Shown in pieces: positions 55,625 through 64,000 of a stretch of DNA of 64,000 bases. How positions within the stretch are numbered: position 1 is the first letter of the stretch; every line of letters starts with the position of its first letter. The position numbers and the translations under genes were made by a program. The notes under the pieces were generated by a model. That model was not told the DNA's origin. It made no database searches and saw only the letters and a program-made list of their open reading frames with translations. The DNA is from Cacajao melanocephalus (Eukaryota; Chordata; Mammalia; Primates; Pitheciidae), in assembly GCA_963573385.1 (NCBI GenBank), contig CAUYLG010065945.1, positions 1 to 64,000 on the forward strand, read 5' to 3'.

Positions 55625-55985
55625 ACTATGACATCAGGTTTTTGAGAAAAGCAAAGATTTTTTTGTTCCCAAGGAGACAGGAGTCCAGCTCAGAGCTGTC
55701 TCCCTCTGCTGGCTTCAAGGGAGCAACTTTATTAGCAAAAGTTTAGGGGGTGGATTCTGGGATTAGTGGGGGATTGGTGGAAGGAAAGGGGAAACCTAGA
55801 AAATTTGGGGGCATGAGTAGTTATCTCTTCATGCCTCCTCATGGGTCCCATGTGCAAATTCAGGGGGTGTTAATGTGAAACACGTGGCAGAAGTTCAGAC
55901 TGTGACGTCACAAGCTGGTTCTGTACAGGCTCTAGTTGGTCATTGGTTCCAATCAATTGCAGCCAGTTTTCTTATCCTGTAAGAT
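55625..55985 (-). mobile_element. ERV-type LTR, inverted partner of 51047
   Basis: On the minus strand it repeats the landmarks of the LTR at 51047: gataagaaaactggctgcaa, ctgtacagaaccagcttgtg, aggcatgaagagataactac, ctgtctccttgggaac and gcttttctcaaaaacc. It holds a perfect CRE-type tgacgtca at 55903-55910 and an E-box cacgtg at 55881-55886, both plausible old promoter elements. Confidence 0.72.
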
Positions 55986-56020
55986 GAGGGAGTTTTTGCA
56001 TTCTGGCCAGCTGTTTGTGT

Positions 56021-56322
<302 letters not shown>

Positions 56323-56366
56323 GTTTTTCTTTTTAATCTGCGATTTTGTAAGCTGAAGAAATTCCG

Positions 56367-56615
56367 TTAGTCATTGGTGTCTTTATCTCTGGACCATGGT
56401 TTTAGTATCTCTTTGATGGTGTAGGTCTCAGCCAGCACTTCTGCCACCTCCAGGGCGCCATCACGAGGGAACCCGCACAGTTGGACTGCACTTTTCCATT
56501 GCTTTGGCTGGTACTGGCTTTCTCTATTGCGGTCATCAACCTTCCCTCTAGAACTGCTGAAAATGCCACTCAGGCTGCCGCTATCTGCTCTCTTATTCAC
56601 CTGTAAAGCTAACAA
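56367..56615 (-). pseudogene. Unrecognised coding-like fragment
   Basis: An 82-codon minus-strand frame with coding-like texture. Its C-terminal half is rich in A, E, L and K and would form a helix (residues about 50-70), ending [11 protein letters not shown] before a TAA. Just after the stop come about 30 bases and attaaaaagaaaaac, an A-rich end with an ATTAAA signal, then an Alu. Upstream, a stop (TAA) precedes the frame. No ATG opens it: the frame starts at a TTG. This fits a decayed retroposed 3' end or an ancient repeat frame. I do not recognise the protein, and chance is possible. Confidence 0.3.
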
Positions 56616-56640
56616 CTGCCCTTATAGTTTCCTACGCATG

Positions 56641-57843
56641 GAGTATATTGCCTCCAACTCATTATACCTATTTTCTTTCCCCGTCAGAAAACGTTGAATT
56701 TCTGGTGATCTTGCTCTATGCTTCCACAGCCTTAGACAAACTCGCAGAAGTTAACTTGGATCAGAAAAACTACAGGATTTGCCAGCATTCCCTCAGTCTG
56801 CCCTGCCACAATTTCCTTATCTGTAATAGGTCTCCTTTCGCTTAGGGTGGTACAGTTTTTCCACGCGCACTCTACAGATGTTGGAGTTTAGGCACATAGA
56901 TCTCTCATTGTGGATGTCTAGAACTAAATGAAAAAAATGAAACACTCTATCTTAAATCCTTCTGTGGGGATCTCTCAGGAAGCAAGAGTCTTATGCAAAT
57001 AGTTTCCGGGCTTCTTGAAATAGACATGCAAATTAGACCCCACAGTGGCTTTGGGCTACACCACATTATACACATAACAGGAAGAGTAGGATGAAAGGTT
57101 CTTTCTGAGCTATATGCCTGGGAAAACCTGTTCAGACACAGACATTGGCAAAAGAGGATCAGCATATGGAGCGGCCTTGGGTTGATTTAACAAAGAGAAA
57201 ATATCAAGGCTCCAGGACCTAGATTCAAAGCATTCCCTTCTCCTGGGCATTGTTTTCTTTCATTCCAAGCTCTCTGCTTGTGTAACTGTCTAAACAAATT
57301 CAGACATGAAAGGGAAACACCCTACATGAACTTAGTGGTCGTGTTTGTTTGTGCTCCATCGTACCCGCGCAGTGGTATCCGGGCCGGCCATGCGAGAGGA
57401 TGTGGTAAGAAAATCTATCATTTCCTTCAAGAAGAAAATACACATAAATAAGAAAATATGCCTTTATTCTCCAAACTTCTCTTCTTTCGTCTGACTTATA
57501 GCCCGTGAGCCACACATCTGGGCTACTTTGAAAGAAAGCTTAAGGGGATTGATTTCACAGAGAGGTGAAACAGAAGCCCTGCTTTGCCCAGCCTGGGCAT
57601 GTGCTTCTGGGAACATTCAAAGGCTCCTTAAGAGATGGGCATGGTGCCTTGAATAAAGCACTTAGCCTTTGTTGAGCCAACAAATTCCTTTAAGTTGAAA
57701 AAAAAAAAACAAAAACCTTTTTTAAATGTTAGAGAAGTAGTAATTTCCCATTTTTTAAAATTTAGTAGAATAGAAAGTTGGCTAACAGAAGGTAGACAAA
57801 TAACCAAGATTACTCAACAAGCTAGGTATAGAAAATAGGTTCA
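56641..57843. other. Unassigned DNA with CpG-dense patch and poly(A)
   Basis: No transposon recognised. 57359-57403 holds five or six CpGs in 45 bp (acccgcgcagtgg, tccgggccggcc), unusual here. AATAAA at 57652-57657 is followed 40 bp later by a 12-A run at 57698-57709, which could be a retroposed transcript end on the plus strand. Confidence 0.45.
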
Positions 57844-57845
57844 GG

Positions 57846-58157
57846 AGCCAGGTGTGGTGACTCACACCTGTAATCCCAGCACTTTGGGAGGCCGAGGTAG
57901 GAGATCACTTGAGGGCAGGAGTTCAAGACCAGCCTGGTCAACATGGTGAAAAGCTAGCTCTACTAAAAATACAAAAATTATCTGGGTGTGGTGATGTGCA
58001 CCTGTAATCCCAGCAACTCTGGAGGCTAAGGCCGGAGAACAGTTTAACCCAGGAGGCAGAGTTTGCAGTGAGGGGAGATCATGCCACTGCACTCCAGCCT
58101 GGGTGATAGAGAACGAGACTCTGTCTCAAAAGAAAAAAAAAAAAAAAAGAGAAAAAA
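57846..58157 (+). mobile_element. Alu (S-like)
   Basis: Full dimer with a long, G-interrupted A tail. Flanks aaaataggttcag (57832-57844) and gaaatgggttcag (58159-58171) are a slightly diverged target duplication. Confidence 0.96.
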
Positions 58158-58171
58158 GGAAATGGGTTCAG

Positions 58172-58459
58172 ATGTAAGCACGTTGATGATCTGCTTTTAG
58201 AAGGTCCAGCTCCTTTCTACAAGCCATGACCAGGTAAAAACATGCTTGGAAACACAGCAGTTTTAAAATTAAGCCTTTGTTTCTGGAGCTATCTTCCATA
58301 TCTCATAATTTCCCTTGGTTCTTATCATTACCGTGGTATTTACAGTCAATGCTATTCACAAAGTTTGGTTTCTTAGGTTATGCTGAGGTTCTGAGTCAGA
58401 AAAACCATGTCTTACTAAAATTGAGGCAGAAATATTCTTCACACCTGATCAAAATGCCA
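58172..58459. other. Unassigned DNA
   Basis: Nothing recognised; grades into the motif-rich block that follows. Confidence 0.5.
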
Positions 58460-59170
58460 GCTGACTCTATGACGTCAGACACGAGTGTCTCTAATTATGA
58501 ACATTTTTAAAAGAGAGTAGTTTTGCTTTTAATGAACATATTTAGATATCATGATTAAAATTCAGTTTGCAAAACAGAATGCATTTCCAGGTTTGGGGAT
58601 AAAAGATGCCCATCAATATCTATCATTAATTTCATTATTTTGACACAGTGAGAAATTGAATCAAGCAATTACTTTCCTCTGTGCCTCAGGTTGAAGCTGG
58701 CCAAGGAAATTTAAGACACAGGAGTGATTTGAAAAAAAAAAAAAAAAATGGAAAAAGAAAACTCCTTAGAGCTATGAAAATAATGCACATTGAGGCACAT
58801 TTATTGTTTGAAAGGTCACATTGTAAACATAATCCCATTATTAATTAGGCAATCCCAGCACTGTTAATTAAAGGGACCATCAAACACTATGCAGGTAGGG
58901 CCCATTCCAACTTGTAAAATTAGAATAACTTAGAAGAATGAGCTTTAATAATATGAAGGAATTTCCTGTAGCTTTCTAAATAAATTAATGTGCAACTTTC
59001 TAAGACACCACTACCGTTGTAAAGTGAACTCTGCCTGCACATTATTTCATTTGTGGATGACACATAAATATTTTCAAATAAAGTGAGGGATAAATTAGGT
59101 TTCACATTTAGAAAAATCGAGTCTGAGACCATATAATCTGGAGATCACCTGTCAGCACTCTGTAAACTTC
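58460..59170. promoter_or_regulatory. Repeat-free block, candidate enhancer
   Basis: Opens with a perfect CRE-type tgacgtca at 58470-58477. Its centre, 58790-58880, packs catttattgtttg (SOX), aaaggtcacattgtaaacat (nuclear-receptor half site and forkhead), cataatcccattattaatta (Pitx/Otx and homeodomain) and ctgttaattaaaggg. No transposon or frame of note, apart from an A17 run near 58732. Confidence 0.48.
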
Positions 59171-59715
59171 AGTGTTCTTGTTTTTCTCTTCAAATATGTT
59201 ATTGTCTAGCTCTGAGCTTTTTGCCATGGGTGAGTCTCTCTGTCTGAAGTCCTCTCACCTCCCACATGTCTCTGCCCCATCCTGCTTATGACAACCACTC
59301 GTGCCACCATCCTAACCTCTTCCAGGTGATCGAAGCTTCAAAAACAGGATTTCCCTGGAAGCAGTGTAATTGACAATCCCAGGTGAAATTAGTCCTTCCC
59401 TCAACCTTTGCTTCCATTTGAATTGTCCAACTCTCCTGCTAGTTCTCGCTCAGTAAAATTCAGCAGGTTTAAGTGATTATCTCCAGTCCTTGGAGTTCTT
59501 TAACAGCCTTCACCTGTCCTCTTCATCCTGGTGAGCTTGGGGCAGAGCCACTGGTCCAACCTGCCTTAAAGGATGTTCTCAGCACATGTGTCCACCTTGA
59601 AGAAACCTAGGAGCATCCCTGTACCAAGGGGTTCATGAGTTACTTTTAGGGTAGAAAATGGGGATCTCTTTCACACCCCCACCGTGCAGGATGGGCCAAT
59701 TAGAGAAAAAAATTT
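59171..59715. other. Unassigned DNA
   Basis: No repeat or gene recognised. Confidence 0.5.
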
Positions 59716-59999
<284 letters not shown>

Positions 60000-60031
<32 letters not shown>

Positions 60032-60052
60032 CTCTCTCTCTTTCTCTTTAAA
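60000..60052. repeat. (CT)n microsatellite with TG interruption
   Basis: About 50 nt of CT with a short tgtgtgtg insert, at the 5' side of the reversed Alu, so not derived from its tail. Confidence 0.94.
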
Positions 60053-60296
60053 AATGCAGCTTAAGAGTTGAAAGAAGTCTCAGAGGCAGAAAATGTGTCA
60101 TTTCCCATCTCCATTGATCATTATCATTTTTGTCCCCTCCCAGTCCAGGTTTGATAAACAATTATAGGGCAGTTTGGTAGTAGTGTTGGGGTTGCCTCTT
60201 ATAAAGAAGCCACAAATAAACAAAGCTTTTGAAAGTGGTTTGTCCAAGTCCTGACAATCCTCATCATTCTGACAGAAATATCAAGAAAAAAATGTA

Positions 60297-60690
<394 letters not shown>

Positions 60691-61994
60691 TCCCTACATA
60701 ATTTCCATCAGCACTGTTCTTTAGTTTGGAGCTTGGAAATAACCCAGCAAAAGCAGGAGGCCTTAAAAATGCTACCTCTCATGCTAACTTTGCAGACCAT
60801 CCAACTGCTCCCCTCTGTGAGGACGGGAAGGAGGAGGCCGTGCTTCCACCCAGATGCCCGTCTCTGGGCTTTCTTCTTATCTGAGCTCCCAGAGGTCTTC
60901 TGAGCAAACACGGGAGCAACGATCTGGGACTGCAGCAGCTGTCGATTTTCTTCTCCGTCTTGACAAAGGAACTTAAACCACAAACCTTAAGGAAAAAAAA
61001 AAAAAGTGGAAATACCTCTTTTCGAACACTGCAAAATATTGTCACTGTGCTCTTAAAATGTTTTCACACAACATCGGAGCAGGTAGAGAACCATTTCCAG
61101 CCGAAGTGTTTATGATAATGAAAAAAAGCAGTTTTATTTTTCCCACTGTGAGGCACTTTTTCAGAAAGGCAAGAGCTGCTGAAGGAAAAAGTCTCCAAGG
61201 GCTAGATTCCAATTAACTTCTGTACCGATTGCTGATAACTTTAGGCAATCGCTGTTCTTTAGAAAATGGGGCAGAGAGTCTAAAAGATCGTAAAGACGAG
61301 ATGACTGATCAACCAAGGCAGAGAACCTAATACCACATTTTCTCCAGTGTGCCACAATTTTGAAGAATTGTAAATAAAATACAGTAGATCCTGTACTTGA
61401 CATCCAATAACGTAGAAGTGCCAGTATGCGTGTCTTGGAGCTTAGACATTGATCTCGGGGTCTGGAAAATACTTTAGTAGTCATACAACCTATCACTGTG
61501 CATGGGTGAGCTGCAGAAATGTGAGCATTGGAAGAACTTGAAATTTTTGGAGTGAGAAAACCCTGCGCTTGGGGTCCTAGTCAGCTCTACTGTTTAGGAA
61601 CTCTCATCTTGGGTTAGGAATCATATTCATTGGCTGCATAACAAATGCAATGCCTGGTGCCACACAGTAGGAGGCATTGGTTTTTCAGAAGATTGTAGAG
61701 TTGCTGATGTAGACTGGGCTCAGCTGATCTTGGCTGGTCTCACTCATTTGTGATTCTCTGGCTTGCTCATAAGTCTGTAATGGAGGTTGGGTCCTCTCTC
61801 ATCCTCCTGCTGGAATCAGCAGACCAGCCTGGATGTATCTTTCCCATGGGCATTTTCAAAATTCTGCTTGTACCACCTTAGCTATCCATTCTATCCATTC
61901 TTGGGAATAAAGAGAGGGTGGCAAAGTCACATAGCAACTTGCATGGTTAACAAAATATATGAATAATCAGGACAAAATGATGTTATCTACTACC
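60691..61994. other. Unassigned DNA
   Basis: No transposon recognised. Minus-strand frames at 60708-61045 and 61161-61496 (up to 111 codons) lack any family feature. An A13 run lies near 60992. Confidence 0.45.
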
Positions 61995-62260
61995 ATATTT
62001 AATCATCTCAATCTCAGGTCATCATCTGTTAAACGGGAATAATAATACACTTGTTAAAATTAAGTGAGATGACACTGAAGAGTACCCAGCTCGAACCTTG
62101 GAACAAAGCTGATGCTTAATAAATATTACTTTTTCCTATTCACCTCTCCAATCTTGTAAAATGAAAATGAATACCTGCCACATCTCATGGGATCATTGTG
62201 AGGTTTTCAAAAAGGCAAACACATGTAAAAACCTTTGAAAGAATGTTAATGGCTATATAA
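61995..62260 (+). repeat. Two MIR SINE pieces in tandem
   Basis: First (61995-62130): tcatcatctgttaaacggga, ataataatacacttgttaaa, gatgcttaataaatatta. Second (62150-62260): aatacctgccacatctcatg, ggatcattgtgaggttttca, aaaacctttgaaagaatgtt. Both plus strand. Confidence 0.75.
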
Positions 62261-63354
62261 TTTTTGTATTGCAAGAACTTATAGAATGTTTACTCTTACC
62301 TAGACATGAATAAATTCAAGCACTTAAATATCAAATCACAATTTTCATTGAGCGCTTTAGTATGTAGCAAGTGGAAATTTTCTCTGTGCTGGGTTTGGAT
62401 ATTTATATTATAAATCAAAGCAAATATGTGTAACTTGGGAGGGTTGGGGCAGAGAGAAAAAGGGAGAAGGAGATTTGTCATGTTAGTTAAGCAACTCTTT
62501 CAGTATTACCCGAGATACCTGCAACTGATCCAGGAAGAAGGCCTTTTCTATCCATTATCATCCCAAAGCCTAAAACTTGATGAAGATGTTTCTAAAACAA
62601 GTAAAGAGTGATGAGCAGGTCACAGGGTAAAGCTTTGATGGTGGTTAGGTCTCAATCCTCTTACCTTAATAAATCATAAGCTGTTTATGAAGCAGGCAGT
62701 GCAACTCCAGATAATAAACCTTAATTGTGCAGCTAGCTATGATCCCTAGAGACTCTAACGGGCCTAAAGAAATTAACTTCAAAAATGGCAAAGATATGGG
62801 GAAGAAAGGGTCAGTGTTTAAGCACGAGAGATAGAAAACCAGAGCCTCCAACCATGACATACCTAATAGCCTTTGTGACATTTACAAGTGCGTTAGTCTA
62901 GAGAAGTTTATTATGAAGTTATTATTTCTCTCTCTTTTTTAACATCAAAATATGAAAGAAGGATAGCTTAAAGGACAAGGGCATTTGCTGAGAGAGGTTC
63001 CTTGGTCCAGGGAGTTTTCCTCTGTTGGTTAGAAGCCCACCTACCACAGAGTAGAAATTCCTTAAGTCAGATTTCAGAGAAGACCCCCTTTCTCTTGCAA
63101 TGTAAACTTAATTGATATTTCACCAGTGACTACATATTTGATATTTATTGACTTTTTCCTCTAAGTTTGGATCAATCTCAGATGGTAAACTGCAAGCAGA
63201 GAGTGCCCGAATTCAAAGAAATCTGGGAGGCAAAAATGCAAATTGTTCCCGCTTCTGAATACTTTGGCAACATTGGTCAATGTCAAGGGTGTTAGGGTGC
63301 CTAATGATCTGACAATTATTCTTCACTGACGTTTATTGCTCAGGTTAAAATATT
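62261..63354. other. Unassigned DNA
   Basis: No repeat or gene recognised. Confidence 0.5.
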
Positions 63355-63620
63355 TCCTAATCCCCACCACCATCCCTCTCCTTGTGCCCCTTTCACCCTG
63401 CAGCAATCCAAGTACTTAACACAAGACATAAAAGATGTGGTCATTGGTAGCTAAAGAACGTGGAAATAATAAGTGGTAAATGGACTAGTGTGCTCCATCT
63501 TATAAATGTTTATCTTTGATAAACACAAGACTTTGCACTTGGTAAATGTCTAACACAGAACCTGGCTTGAGGTGGATGTTCAATGAATATTGGTTTCCTG
63601 AATACATAAGTGAATGAAGT
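63355..63620 (+). mobile_element. L2-like 3' end
   Basis: The terminus is clearest: ctaacacagaacctggcttg, aggtggatgttcaatgaata, then aagtgaatgaag. The 5' part is weak. Confidence 0.55.
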
Positions 63621-63779
63621 CAGAGTTAATGTAATATCCTAATAGCCTAAAATAATACAGTTTCAAATGCTTACTTTGCAGCCCCTGACTAATAAAGAAC
63701 AGAAATGTAAAATGAACTTTTAAGTCTTTGTATGTCTTATGTTGATGAGAAATATTTTTAATCAAATAAGATAAGGTGG

Positions 63780-63972
63780 AAATAGTGCACTAGCTTCATT
63801 GAACTGAATGCTGTGTGGGTGAATTACTTAGCTGAAGCTTCTGCAATATAGCAGTAAGAATAGTACCTCCCTCGTGGAGCAGGGGGATAAGGGAATTGTG
63901 TGACCTACTGCATGAAATCACTTAGGCCTGTGCCTGTCACAGGTAAGCATTCAACAGCTATGGCCATTCTCA
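63780..63972 (+). repeat. MIR SINE
   Basis: gggtgaattacttagctgaa, agaatagtacctccctcgtg, ctgtgcctgtcacaggtaag and cattcaacagctatggcc follow the MIR order. Confidence 0.75.
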
Positions 63973-64000
63973 TCTTTACCATCAACATCAGCATCATCTC

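Noticed and set aside
55681..55696. CTCF site in the minus-strand LTR (ccagcagagggaga)
   Set aside because: Misses the GGC part of the core; too weak to list.
57359..57403. snRNA or tRNA pseudogene
   Set aside because: Shares only the short gcgcagtgg with U4-like sequence and has no further match in order.
61161..61496. 111-codon minus-strand frame as a gene
   Set aside because: No family signature, no splice or promoter context; this length is expected by chance in 64 kb.

Overview
This window looks like primate, almost certainly human, nuclear DNA from a non-coding region: intergenic or deep intronic. About 40 Alu copies are present, and Alu is confined to primates. They sit among L1 3' ends, MIR and L2 relics, MaLR LTRs (MST and MLT1 types) and one MER1-type DNA transposon. 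CpG is depleted nearly everywhere. I found no exon, tRNA, rRNA, CRISPR array or bacterial-style operon, and no protein-coding gene I can name. Open frames are short, repeat-derived, or lack a usable ATG. Repeat family names come from recognising consensus features by eye, not from a library search.

Layout. 1-5 kb: L1 3' end, MIR, Alus, L2, and an MST LTR with 5-bp target duplications and an Alu nested inside it. 5-9 kb: mostly unassigned single-copy DNA ending in a conserved-looking block. 9-14.5 kb: Alus, MIRs, an internally deleted L1, an L2 split by an Alu with a long purine tail, MLT1 and an L1 tail. 14.5-19 kb: unassigned DNA and Alus. 19.5-20 kb: a 33-bp minisatellite of 14 units. 22.5-24.2 kb: a local duplication, with one copy interrupted by an Alu and the other preserving the empty site. 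25.6-26.7 kb: a repeat-free, homeobox-motif-rich block. 27-28 kb: a mosaic MST LTR. 30 kb: a 5'-truncated L1 with a 17-bp target duplication and a scrambled 5' junction. 31.5-32.5 kb: MLT1 inside MLT1, with an Alu in the outer one. 34.2-34.7 kb: a near-complete MER1-type element. 38.3-39.3 kb: another enhancer-like block. 39-48 kb: Alus, a free right Alu monomer inside an old L1, and a strong CTCF-type motif at 44.9 kb. 51-56 kb: two LTRs of one family in inverted orientation and a 99-nt pyrimidine tract. 56.4 kb: an unrecognised coding-like frame on the minus strand. 58.5-59.2 kb: a further block dense in homeodomain, SOX and FOX motifs. 60-64 kb: Alu, L1, MIR and L2 relics.

There is no gene set to describe as a working system. 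What may be functional is regulatory: the motif-rich single-copy blocks at about 8.6, 11.1-12.3, 25.6-26.7, 38.3-39.3 and 58.5-59.2 kb, and the CTCF-type site. Together they look like a distal regulatory landscape. That is inference from base composition and motifs; cross-species alignment would decide it. I did not find evidence of a novel multi-gene system. The most distinctive objects are the minisatellite, the duplication with an empty Alu site, and the rearranged LTR and L1 junctions.
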